Shown: piece after piece, positions 8,427 to 16,503 of the stretch | How positions within the stretch are numbered: the first letter of the stretch is position 1 | Layout of the letters: each line of letters opens with the position of its first letter | NCBI RefSeq assembly: GCF_002929305.1 | Contig: NZ_PJIO01000004.1 | Coordinates: forward strand, 81,963-145,962 | Direction: 5' to 3' | DNA: 64,000 bases | Origin: Arthrobacter sp. GMC3 | GTDB taxonomy: Bacteria; Actinomycetota; Actinomycetes; Actinomycetales; Micrococcaceae | Notes under the pieces: generated by a model | What the model was told of the DNA's origin: nothing | What the model saw: the letters and a program-made list of their open reading frames with translations, nothing else | The model's database searches: none | Translations under genes and position numbers: made by a program

Positions 8427-9484
8427 AGCTTGCCGAGCGGGTTCCCTCCCGGAACGGCCGCCCCCAGTACTTGCTGCGCTCCTTGAACCCACCAGTCTCG
8501 CTTCGATTCGATCGCCGAACGATCGTTGTTGGCGTCATCGTCGTGGCCCTGATCGTTCTCGTGGGAGCTTACACGCTGACCGCGGGCGCTTCCCACACAC
8601 CACTTTCTGATGTGGTGTCGGCGCTCCTAGGCCAGGGGGACCGGCGCACAGAGATGGTGGTGGTCAAATGGCGACTTCCGCGCCTGCTGTTCGCCATCTT
8701 CTGTGGTGCGGCACTCGGCATGAGCGGGGCACTTTTTCAGTCACTGACACGCAACCCCCTGGGTAGCCCGGACATCATTGGTTTCGCAGCCGGCTCCTAC
8801 ACTGGTGCTTTGTTGGTCATGCTCGTGGCCGGCAGCACGGGCTACTATCTTGTCGCGGCGGGCTCACTCATCGGCGGTATCGTGACGGCGGCACTGGTCT
8901 ACCTCTTGGCCTACCGCCGCGGTGTTGAAGGATTCCGGCTTATCATCATGGGCATCGGGGTCAGCGCGGTGCTCGGCTCCGTCAATTCCTATCTGATGCT
9001 GCGGGCCAAGCTGCAAGACGCCATGTCCGCGGCCGCTTGGGGTTCCGGGTCCCTGAATGGACTCAGTTTTGACCAGTTCTGGCCCATGCTCACCATTTTG
9101 GTGTTGCTGGTGCCAATGGCCCTAGCACTGGGGCCGGGTATGCGGCAATTGGAGATGGGGGATGACGCAGCCAAGGCGTTGGGCCTGCGCACCGAAAGAC
9201 TTCGCCTTGGGGTGGTGGTGATCGGTGTTGCCCTGACCGCACTGGTCACTGCCGCCGCTGGCCCGATTTCCTTCATCGCCCTCGCTGCGCCGCAGATTGC
9301 CCGCCGGCTCACCGGTGTCTCCGGCATAGGAATGATTCCGGCGGCACTGACTGGTGCGCTGCTGCTGACCTGTGCCGATGTCGTGGCGAATTCCATCCAG
9401 CTGCCTGTCGGCATCATCACTGTCTCGATCGGCGGCACGTACTTGCTCTGGCTTCTCGTACGCGAGTATCGACGCAGAAAATAG
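8423..9484 (+). CDS. Iron-siderophore ABC transporter permease (FecCD family), subunit 2
   Basis: 353 aa from GTG 8423, overlapping the previous stop (GTGA). It has multiple membrane helices and the FecCD pattern: LTRNPLGSPDIIGFAAGSYTG, a coupling segment EMGDDAAKALGLR, and GPISFIALAAPQIARRL. It pairs with subunit 1 to form a FepD/FepG-like heterodimer. The charged C-terminus (REYRRRK) is consistent with a cytoplasmic end. Confidence 0.92.
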   Translation: MKLAERVPSRNGRPQYLLRSLNPPVSLRFDRRTIVVGVIVVALIVLVGAYTLTAGASHTPLSDVVSALLGQGDRRTEMVVVKWRLPRLLFAIFCGAALGMSGALFQSLTRNPLGSPDIIGFAAGSYTGALLVMLVAGSTGYYLVAAGSLIGGIVTAALVYLLAYRRGVEGFRLIIMGIGVSAVLGSVNSYLMLRAKLQDAMSAAAWGSGSLNGLSFDQFWPMLTILVLLVPMALALGPGMRQLEMGDDAAKALGLRTERLRLGVVVIGVALTALVTAAAGPISFIALAAPQIARRLTGVSGIGMIPAALTGALLLTCADVVANSIQLPVGIITVSIGGTYLLWLLVREYRRRK

Positions 9485-9514
9485 TCACGTTCCCACCCCT
9501 CAGAAAGTACACTC

Positions 9515-10351
9515 GTGAACACACTCACTGAGACTCTTCCGGCCGCTGTCGACTCGAGCGATCTTCGTGCCGAAAACGTCACCATCGGATACGACAAGCG
9601 GACCATCTCCGCAGACCTGAACGTCACCATTCCGCCAGGGTCCTTCACCGTCATTATCGGACCCAACGCCTGCGGAAAATCGACCCTTTTGCGCGCACTC
9701 TCACGGCTTCTGACCCCCAGCAACGGAGCCGTGCTGCTCGATGGCAAGGAGATCTCCAAATACCAAGCGAAGGAGGTGGCCCGCCGCATCGGCTTGCTGC
9801 CCCAATCCTCGATTTCACCCGACGGTATTACGGTGGCCGACCTGGTGGGCCGTGGTCGCTATCCTCATCAGAAGCTGCTCCAGCAGTTCTCGCACCGCGA
9901 TGAGATCGCAGTCTCCGGCGCGCTGGCGGCAACCCATCTAACCGAGCTGTCCTCCCGTCTGGTGGATGAACTCTCTGGCGGCCAACGGCAGCGGGTCTGG
10001 GTGGCAATGGTCTTGGCCCAGCAGACCCCACTACTGCTCCTGGACGAGCCCACGACGTTCCTTGACATTGCCCACCAAATCGAACTGATGGAGCTATTCA
10101 GTGCATTGCATGCAGACGGGCACACCCTTGTCGCGGTGCTGCATGACCTCAACCACGCAGCGCGGTATGCGACGCACCTAATTGCGATGAAGGATGGGCA
10201 GGTCGTCGCGGAAGGACCACCCGAGGAGGTTGTCACGGTGGAGAACGTGGCCAAAGTGTTCGGCATCGACTCAGTGGTCATCGCCGACCCGATTACCGGA
10301 GGGCCGTTGGTGGTGCCATTCAAGAACACCGGGCTGTCCCCAAGGATTTGA
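9515..10351 (+). CDS. Iron-siderophore ABC transporter ATP-binding protein (FepC/FecE type)
   Basis: 278 aa from GTG 9515, 30 bp after the permease gene. All ABC motifs are present and canonical: Walker A GPNACGKST near residue 50, Q-loop LLPQSS, signature LSGGQRQRVWVAMVL, Walker B LLLLDEPTTFLD, and H-switch AVLHDLNHAARY. It energises the FecCD permeases. It is the last gene of the plus-strand uptake operon; no strong terminator follows. Confidence 0.93.
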   Translation: MNTLTETLPAAVDSSDLRAENVTIGYDKRTISADLNVTIPPGSFTVIIGPNACGKSTLLRALSRLLTPSNGAVLLDGKEISKYQAKEVARRIGLLPQSSISPDGITVADLVGRGRYPHQKLLQQFSHRDEIAVSGALAATHLTELSSRLVDELSGGQRQRVWVAMVLAQQTPLLLLDEPTTFLDIAHQIELMELFSALHADGHTLVAVLHDLNHAARYATHLIAMKDGQVVAEGPPEEVVTVENVAKVFGIDSVVIADPITGGPLVVPFKNTGLSPRI

Positions 10352-10442
10352 AAAGCGCTCGCAACGATGACCTCACATGTCCGGACGTGACCTTCTGCTA
10401 AGCGGCATGAAGACTCATTGGTTTGGCCTGCCCGACCCCCAA

Positions 10443-10448
10443 TAAGTT
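10443..10448 (+). promoter_or_regulatory. Candidate -10 hexamer positioned for a leaderless transcript of the monooxygenase operon
   Basis: TAAGTT ends six bases before the ATG at 10455, and no Shine-Dalgarno sequence precedes that ATG. This spacing would start transcription at the A of the start codon, as is common in actinobacteria. No convincing -35 element is present (TTGGTT at 10418 with a 19-bp spacer is the best). Nearby, GTCCGGAC at 10379-10386 is a short palindrome that could be an operator. The rest of 10352-10454 shows nothing clear. Confidence 0.3.
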
Positions 10449-10454
10449 CTAGCA

Positions 10455-11930
10455 ATGAGCACTTTTCCTCTGCATAAGAACTCCCCAGATTCTTCGTCCA
10501 CCGGAGGTCCGAAGCGTCCCCCCATCATCCTGGGGGCGATGTTCCGTGCTGTCGGTGCATACCCGTCAGGGTGGCGGTATCCGGGGGCACACCATGATCC
10601 CCACACCGATCCTGACGTCATCAAGGCAACGGCGTTGGAAGCTGAACGGGCCGGACTGGACTACATCTTCTTCGGCGACTGGCTCGCCACCGGGGCGGAT
10701 CTTGAATTCCGGGATCCGTATCTCGCGGCACGGATTGAGCCGCTCAGTGCCGTGGCGTTCCTGTCCGGGGTTACCTCACGGATCGGACTGATCGCCACCG
10801 TCAACGCCACGTACTCTGACGTCTACACGCTGGCACGGATTAGCGCCTCAGTGGATCGGCTGAGCGGCGGGCGGCTGGGGCTAAACATCGTCACCGGTGC
10901 AGAACCCCGGGCCGCGGCAAACCATGGCCGAGACGCCCACTGGGACAACGAGCAGCGCTACGACTCGGCCACGGAACTTGTTGACGCATTGCGGTTGCTT
11001 TGGGACAGCTGGGGCGAGGGCGCGCTTGTCGCGAACCAGGAACGCGGGGTGTACATTGACCCCACAAAATTGCATCGTGCCGATTTCCCTGGCGTTCACC
11101 ACCCTGTTGCAGGCCCCTTGAATGTTCTTAGACCGGTTCAAGGACATGTCCCTCTTGTCCATGCCGGGACATCTGAAAGGTCACGGCAGCTGGTCCACAC
11201 GCGGGCGGACCTCGCCCTTGTCGCCTTGCCATCCCTGGCCGCGGCCAAGGAAGCCACCGACAACCTCCGGCGCGGTGTGGCCGGGACTGGCCGGAATCCC
11301 GGTGCGGTCAAAATAATCACCCCGGTACTACCCATCATCGGCAGCACTCTCGAGGAGGCGTGGGAAATCCACGACACCCTGGTGTCACTCGTTCCCGTAT
11401 CACCGGGCCAGCACGACGGGCGTGAGGGGTTCCCCACTGGCCGTAGCATCGCCGTCCTTGACGAGGTGATCGGGACGGCTGCCGGCCACGATCTGGAGGC
11501 CGACGTCAGTGCCGCCGATGCCGCGGCATTCAATGCGCGCGGCGTTCACCTCCTGGACCTGGTGAAACATCGGTCCGGAAGGGTGCCGGGCAGCAAACGC
11601 CCGGTGCGCTGGCGCGATGTCCTCGTCAACCATCTCGTCCCTTACAGCGTGGTGGTGGGCACCCCGCAACTAATAGCCGACTATCTGCAGTCCTGGTACC
11701 AGGACGGTGGCGTTGACGGTTTCAATGTCCTCACCCCCTATCTCGGCGACCAATTTGAGCGTTTCACCCGAGAGGTAGTTCCGGAACTAAAATCCAGAGG
11801 GCTGTTTCGCGGGAACTACGACGGCGTCACCCTGCGGGACCAGCTGGGGCTGGCGGTCCCGGAGAATCAGTTCCAGCAGAGCGGGATCAACGATGCGCCG
11901 GCTACGGACAGCTTGCCGGTGGCGAGATGA
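10455..11930 (+). CDS. NtaA/SnaA/DszA-family FMN-dependent monooxygenase
   Basis: 491 aa with a bacterial-luciferase TIM-barrel. Features of the two-component NtaA/DszA group are GAMFR near the N-terminus, LEAERAGLDYIFFGDW, ARISASVDRLSGGRLGLNIVT (usual form SxGRxxxNVVT), a DPYLAARIEPL segment and a late HLVPYSVVVGTPQLIAD. Such enzymes take reduced FMN from a separate reductase and oxidatively cleave C-N or C-S bonds. No flavin reductase is visible in the window, so one must come from elsewhere. It is first gene of a tightly overlapping operon; its stop overlaps the rhodanese start (ATGA). The rhodanese next door makes a sulfur-containing substrate plausible, but this is inference. Confidence 0.85.
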   Translation: MSTFPLHKNSPDSSSTGGPKRPPIILGAMFRAVGAYPSGWRYPGAHHDPHTDPDVIKATALEAERAGLDYIFFGDWLATGADLEFRDPYLAARIEPLSAVAFLSGVTSRIGLIATVNATYSDVYTLARISASVDRLSGGRLGLNIVTGAEPRAAANHGRDAHWDNEQRYDSATELVDALRLLWDSWGEGALVANQERGVYIDPTKLHRADFPGVHHPVAGPLNVLRPVQGHVPLVHAGTSERSRQLVHTRADLALVALPSLAAAKEATDNLRRGVAGTGRNPGAVKIITPVLPIIGSTLEEAWEIHDTLVSLVPVSPGQHDGREGFPTGRSIAVLDEVIGTAAGHDLEADVSAADAAAFNARGVHLLDLVKHRSGRVPGSKRPVRWRDVLVNHLVPYSVVVGTPQLIADYLQSWYQDGGVDGFNVLTPYLGDQFERFTREVVPELKSRGLFRGNYDGVTLRDQLGLAVPENQFQQSGINDAPATDSLPVAR

Positions 11931-12829
11931 GCCAGGTAGCGTCCGCGCATGATAGGGCACCGACCGGAGCGGGTAGCCTTCGTGGCCAGTACTTCATCTC
12001 CGCGGACGAACTCGCTCGCGAGCTTGCCAATAGCTCTGCTCCGGTGTTGCTGGACATCCGCTTTCGGCCTGGCCTCGCCGATCCACGCGCCGAGTACGAC
12101 GCCGGCCATCTTCCCGGAGCACACTTTGTTCCGATGGATACGGTCCTGGCAGACGCCGGCCCCAACTCCACATCCACCGCAACAGAGGGCGCTCTGCCCT
12201 TGCCGCGGATCGGGGCCCTGCAAGAAGCACTGCGGTTCTTGGGCGTTAACGCGGACTCACGAATTGTGGTGTACGACAACAGGAACGGCCTCTCTGCGGC
12301 CCGGGCCTGGTGGATCCTACGGTGGGCCGGTCTAAGAAATATCCGAGTCTTGGACGGCGGTTACGGGTACTGGCGTGTTCGAGAGCTTCCCACCACAACT
12401 ACACCAGCGGCCGCCGTCGACCGAGGAACTGTGGCCTTGAGCGAAGGGCACATGCTTACCATAAGCACCGAAGTGGTTGACCAGCTCCCAGCCAGGGGCG
12501 TCCTGATCGATGCACGGGAAGTTGTGCACTTCTCAGCCTTGACAGCAGGAACTCCTGCTCACATCCCGGGGGCAAGGAACCTGCCCAGTAGTGCCGATGT
12601 GGATGCGGAGGGGCTACTGCTTCCCGATGCCGAACTTCGTGCCCGGAACAGGGCAGCGGGAGTCGTCAATGGCACAGCCGTGGGCAGCTATTGCGGGGCT
12701 GGAGTCCTGGCAGCCCACAAGGTGCTGACCTTGGCCACGCTGGGCATCGAATCCGCACTGTACGTCGGATCATGGTCTGCCTGGTCGGCCACAAGCCAAG
12801 GTTTAAGCGCATGTAGCCCAGCGAAATAG
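11927..12829 (+). CDS. Two-domain sulfurtransferase (thiosulfate/3-mercaptopyruvate, rhodanese family)
   Basis: 300 aa, overlapping the monooxygenase gene by ATGA. The N-terminal inactive rhodanese domain begins with LLDIRFRPG...AEYDAGHLPGA and includes VVYDN.NGLSAARAWWILRW. The C-terminal catalytic domain has LIDAREVVHF, AHIPGARNLPS and the active-site loop YCGAGVLAAHKVL with Cys near residue 256. The loop CGAGVLA is closer to the mercaptopyruvate form (CGSGVTA) than to the thiosulfate form (CRKGVTA). The enzyme moves sulfane sulfur to a thiol or cyanide acceptor in the cytoplasm. Its place in a monooxygenase/importer operon suggests it handles sulfur released from the imported compound. Confidence 0.88.
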   Translation: MSQVASAHDRAPTGAGSLRGQYFISADELARELANSSAPVLLDIRFRPGLADPRAEYDAGHLPGAHFVPMDTVLADAGPNSTSTATEGALPLPRIGALQEALRFLGVNADSRIVVYDNRNGLSAARAWWILRWAGLRNIRVLDGGYGYWRVRELPTTTTPAAAVDRGTVALSEGHMLTISTEVVDQLPARGVLIDAREVVHFSALTAGTPAHIPGARNLPSSADVDAEGLLLPDAELRARNRAAGVVNGTAVGSYCGAGVLAAHKVLTLATLGIESALYVGSWSAWSATSQGLSACSPAK

Positions 12830-12956
12830 CAGTCCTTGCGTTGCGGAAAATGACTGAACTTTACGCAGTACGAACCGACGTGTCCGCCGATGTCTGAGAA
12901 CTTTGGCGCCGCACTGTGCCACTCATAAGTTGATGCTAGAGGAACAAAGACCGCTC

Positions 12957-12981
12957 CCGTCCCCGCCTCAGGGGGCAACGG
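12957..12981 (+). promoter_or_regulatory. Small GC-rich hairpin in the leader of the binding-protein gene
   Basis: CCG-t-CCCC, then GCCTCA, then GGGG-gcaa-CGG can fold into a bulged stem-loop ending 30 bases before the GTG of the binding-protein gene. It lies in the 182-bp gap between sulfurtransferase and transporter genes. It could be a processing or attenuation element; I cannot match it to a known riboswitch class. The rest of the gap holds no clear promoter. Confidence 0.25.
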
Positions 12982-13011
12982 ACCATCCCAGAATTGAAAG
13001 AAGAAATCACC

Positions 13012-14679
13012 GTGGCTTTTCCCAAATCCGTCCGGGCCTTAACAGCAGGCATCGCCGCTTTAACACTCGCTAGCGTCCTTGCCGGTTGCGGCACCAACAC
13101 TGGCGCCGCGCCAGCAAACCAGGACACAAGTTCCCCGGTTTCGGGCGGCACCCTGGTCTATCTCGAACAGCAGGCACACACCAACCTGTATCCTCCCTCC
13201 GGTGGTTTCTACCCCAACGGTGGCATCTTGAACCAGATCACCGACAAACTCACGTACCAGAACCCGGATACCCTCAAAATTGAACCCTGGCTTGCCGAGT
13301 CGTGGAGCAGCAACCCGGAGCTGACTGAATACACGTTCAAACTCCGCAGCGGCGCCACTTTTTCTGACGGAACACCGGTGGACGCTGCCGCCGTCGCACG
13401 CAACTTCGACACCTATGGGCTCGGCAACAAAGCTCTGAACCAGCCCGTCTCCGAGGTGATCAACAACTATGACCACAGCGAGGTCATCGACCCGCTAACC
13501 TTGAAGTTCTTCTTCAAGAAATCTTCCCCCGGCTTCCTGCAGGGCACGGCGACCATCGGCTCAGGCATCGTCTCCGTCAGCACCCTGGACCGAAACTTCG
13601 ATGACTTGGGCAATGCGAAGAACATCATCGGCAGCGGACCCTTCACCGTCGCCAGTGAAGTCCTCGGCAAAGAAGTTGTCCTGGATGCCCGCACCGACTA
13701 CAACTGGGCGCCCACTACGGCCAAGCACCAAGGGCGGGCGTACCTGGACGCGGTGAAGATCGTGGTAACACCAGAAGATAGCGTGCGTACTGGCTCACTG
13801 ATCGCAGGGCAGGGTGATCTGATCCGTCAGGTACAGGCCTATGACGAAAACCAGGTCACCTCGAAGGGCTTTGCCATCTCCGCCCCGGGTACGAAGGGTG
13901 TTAACGACAGCATTGCCTTCCGCCCCGACAACGCCCTCGTCTCAGATGTTCGGGTCCGCCAGGCCCTGCTCAAGGCCACGGACACCAAGGAGGTTGTTGA
14001 GACGATCTTCTCCGCGAACTACCCAGTTGCTACATCCGTGCTGGCCAAGGACGCGGCCGGCTATGTTGATCTGTCGTCGAAGCTTGGCTATGACCCGGAA
14101 AAAGCAAAGAAGCTGCTGGATGAGGCTGGCTGGAAGCCCGGAACTGATGGCATCCGCAGCAAGGACGGGGCCCAGCTCTCGCTCAACGTCTATGAATCGC
14201 TGCCGCAACCACAGAACAAAGCGGTGCTGCAGCTTGTGGCACAGCAGTGGGAAAAGGTAGGGGTCAAGCTCAACGTCCTAACCGGAGATTCCGGCAGCAA
14301 GACAGTGGACAACCTCGACCCGGAAAAGACCCCGCTCACCGTGGCGATGGTTGGTCGTGCCGATCCGGACGTGATCAAGAGCCAGTTCTACCCGAAGAAC
14401 CGTGATGCGCTTCTGCAGAAGGGTGGAAGCAGCCAGAAAGTTAAGACTTTTGTGGATGAAAAGCTCAACACCCTCCTGGAGACCGAAACTGCCCGAACAG
14501 ATCCAGCACAACGTCTTCAGGACGTAGCGGATATCCAGAACCACCTGATCGACCAGGCCCTTGTCATACCGATCTTCGAGGAGCCACAGGTTTACGCAAC
14601 AGCACCGTACCTGCACGGGCTGGGGTTCGAGGCAGTGGGCCGTCCGAGCCTGTATGGCGTCTGGCTCGACAAGCACTGA
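13012..14679 (+). CDS. ABC transporter substrate-binding lipoprotein, SBP_bac_5 (Opp/Dpp) fold, KPN_01854-like
   Basis: 555 aa from GTG 13012, with GAAAGAAG eight bases upstream; a TTG at 12994 is in frame but unsupported. The lipoprotein signal ends in SVLAGC. The body is a family-5 binding protein: GGTLVYLEQQA near residue 45, YPPSGGFYPNGGILNQI, the LAESWSSNPELTEYTFKLRSGATFSDGTPV block, and a late YDPEKAKKLLDEAGW. From memory, the YPP..GFYPNGG signature is characteristic of the KPN_01854 family, which is found with a luciferase-like enzyme and two CMD proteins, exactly the set encoded downstream. The ligand is unknown; it is unlikely to be an ordinary oligopeptide given these neighbours. 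Confidence 0.88.
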   Translation: MAFPKSVRALTAGIAALTLASVLAGCGTNTGAAPANQDTSSPVSGGTLVYLEQQAHTNLYPPSGGFYPNGGILNQITDKLTYQNPDTLKIEPWLAESWSSNPELTEYTFKLRSGATFSDGTPVDAAAVARNFDTYGLGNKALNQPVSEVINNYDHSEVIDPLTLKFFFKKSSPGFLQGTATIGSGIVSVSTLDRNFDDLGNAKNIIGSGPFTVASEVLGKEVVLDARTDYNWAPTTAKHQGRAYLDAVKIVVTPEDSVRTGSLIAGQGDLIRQVQAYDENQVTSKGFAISAPGTKGVNDSIAFRPDNALVSDVRVRQALLKATDTKEVVETIFSANYPVATSVLAKDAAGYVDLSSKLGYDPEKAKKLLDEAGWKPGTDGIRSKDGAQLSLNVYESLPQPQNKAVLQLVAQQWEKVGVKLNVLTGDSGSKTVDNLDPEKTPLTVAMVGRADPDVIKSQFYPKNRDALLQKGGSSQKVKTFVDEKLNTLLETETARTDPAQRLQDVADIQNHLIDQALVIPIFEEPQVYATAPYLHGLGFEAVGRPSLYGVWLDKH

Positions 14680-14680
14680 T

Positions 14681-15625
14681 ATGCAGCGCTACCTTTTGAA
14701 CCGAATCGGGCAGGCCGCGCTGGTGTTGTGGGCAGCATTCACCGTTGCGTTCGTATTATTGCAGGCGCTGCCCGGGGATGCATTAATGATCAAGTATCAA
14801 AACCCTGATCTGGGGCTAAGCCCTGCGGAAATCCAGGATATTCGCGCCTCCTACGGTGCGGATTCGCCGTTGTTCGTGCAATACCTGAACACGCTGGGCG
14901 ACTTTTTGAGAGGAAACTTCGGCTATTCGGTACAAGCTGGCGTGCCGGTAGTGGAGCAGCTGGCTGCTAGCGTTCCTGCCACACTCTCGTTGGCCGGGTT
15001 GGGATTCCTCGCTGCGGTGGTGCTGGCACTGGCCATTGCCTTTCTCTCCAGCCTGAGTGAGTTTGCCTGGCTTCGGAACGCGCTCATAGCACTGCCCTCG
15101 ATCTTTGTTTCAGTTCCAGTATTTTGGCTCGGAATCGTGTTGATCCAGATTTTCTCCTTTCAACTAAAGCTCATCCCGGTGATCAATCCTCCTGCAGGGC
15201 TGGGCCTGATTCTGCCGGTGGCAACACTGGCGATCCCGATCTCGGCGCCACTTGCGCAGGTGTTGATCCGCAGCATTGACGACGTCCGAACGCAACCTTT
15301 CGTTGGCGTTGCACGGTCAAGGGGCGGTAGCAACGCCTGGGTGCTCAGTCATCATGTGGTTCGCAACGCCATCCTCCCGACGCTGACAATAGCTGGCGTC
15401 CTGCTTGGTGAGCTCATCGGCGGGGCGGTAGTCACCGAGACGGTCTTTGGCCGCACGGGCGTAGGGCAGCTCACCCAACAAGCCGTCAACAGCCAAGACG
15501 TCGCCGTATTGCAAGCTGTGGTGGTGCTCGCGGCAACAGCCTTTGTGCTGGTCAACCTGGCCGTGGACCTGATGTACCCGGTTTTGGATCCCCGACTGAA
15601 AAGAAAAACAGGTGCCCTGACATGA
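14681..15625 (+). CDS. ABC transporter permease, DppB/OppB type
   Basis: 314 aa from ATG 14681, one base after the previous stop. Six membrane helices. The N-terminal helix is followed by ALPGDA, then SPLFVQYLNTLGDFLRGNFGYS, the standard OppB extracytoplasmic segment. The coupling EAA-like loop is VGVARSRGGSNAWVLSHHVVRNAILP. The C-terminus LDPRLKR is typical. It forms the pore with the next gene product. The stop overlaps the DppC-type gene (ATGA). Confidence 0.92.
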   Translation: MQRYLLNRIGQAALVLWAAFTVAFVLLQALPGDALMIKYQNPDLGLSPAEIQDIRASYGADSPLFVQYLNTLGDFLRGNFGYSVQAGVPVVEQLAASVPATLSLAGLGFLAAVVLALAIAFLSSLSEFAWLRNALIALPSIFVSVPVFWLGIVLIQIFSFQLKLIPVINPPAGLGLILPVATLAIPISAPLAQVLIRSIDDVRTQPFVGVARSRGGSNAWVLSHHVVRNAILPTLTIAGVLLGELIGGAVVTETVFGRTGVGQLTQQAVNSQDVAVLQAVVVLAATAFVLVNLAVDLMYPVLDPRLKRKTGALT

Positions 15626-16503
15626 GTCAGACAACATTGACTAGCGCCACCGCAAGAACTGCGGGCCCGGGCCTCGACGGCACACCACGAAGGCGCCGGT
15701 TACTTGGCTCAAGAATCCAGCCTGGCCTTCTACTGTCCTGGCTGGTCTTGGGCATCGTCACGCTTTGGGTCATTGCCCCCGGTCTTTTCACCAGTCAAAG
15801 TGCCACCTCCGGTACCGCCAGGGAAAAGCTTCTGCCGCCCGGTGGGGGCCACTTGCTGGGCACTGACGAGTTGGGTCGGGATCTCTTCTCCCGGATCGTC
15901 CATGGTTCGGTGCATTCAGTCTCGGGGGCCCTAGTCGCCGTTGCTGTGGGCCTGATCGTGGGCACCTTTCTGGGTCTTCTCGCCGGCTCGGTTGGCGGCA
16001 TCACCGACTCTGTGGTGATGCGTATTGTCGACGTGCTTTTGTCCATTCCGGGACTGCTGCTGTCGCTGAGCATCATCATCATCCTCGGGTTCGGGACGGT
16101 GAATGCCGCCATAGCGGTGGGTATCGGCTCGGTTGCAAGTTTTGCCAGGCTCTCCCGATCCGAAGTTCTCCGCGTTCGCCGCAGCGATTTTGTTGAGGCA
16201 GCATTTGGTAGCGGCGGCACGTTCGCCGCAGTGCTCCGCCGTCACATCCTGCCCAACTCTGCCGGGCCAGTTCTTGCCCTGGTCGCGCTCCAGTTCGGGT
16301 CGGCGATCTTGGCAATCTCCACTTTGGGATTCCTTGGCTACGGCGCCCCGCCACCTACTCCCGAATGGGGGCTCCTGATCGCTGAGGGACGCAGCTACCT
16401 CGCCACAGCATGGTGGCTCACCACCTATCCAGGGTTGGTCGTCGTCGCCGTCGTCCTCTCTACCAACCGCATCAGCCACTCCGTTCGAAAGGTACAACCG
16501 TGA
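15622..16503 (+). CDS. ABC transporter permease, DppC/OppC type
   Basis: 293 aa. A cytoplasmic N-terminal tail leads into helix 1 near residue 30, followed by the OppC hallmark HLLGTDELGRDLFSRIVHG. The coupling loop is FVEAAFGSGGTFAAVLRRHILPN. Five to six membrane helices in all. Coupled by 4-bp overlaps to the genes on both sides, as expected for a stoichiometric complex. Confidence 0.92.
   Translation: MSQTTLTSATARTAGPGLDGTPRRRRLLGSRIQPGLLLSWLVLGIVTLWVIAPGLFTSQSATSGTAREKLLPPGGGHLLGTDELGRDLFSRIVHGSVHSVSGALVAVAVGLIVGTFLGLLAGSVGGITDSVVMRIVDVLLSIPGLLLSLSIIIILGFGTVNAAIAVGIGSVASFARLSRSEVLRVRRSDFVEAAFGSGGTFAAVLRRHILPNSAGPVLALVALQFGSAILAISTLGFLGYGAPPPTPEWGLLIAEGRSYLATAWWLTTYPGLVVVAVVLSTNRISHSVRKVQP

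Noticed and set aside
12900..13011. SAM- or cysteine-responsive riboswitch before the binding-protein gene
   Set aside because: The GGCAAC-like stretch and small hairpin recall SAM elements, but the conserved helices of SAM-I, SAM-II or SAM-IV cannot be laid out. Kept only as an unassigned hairpin.
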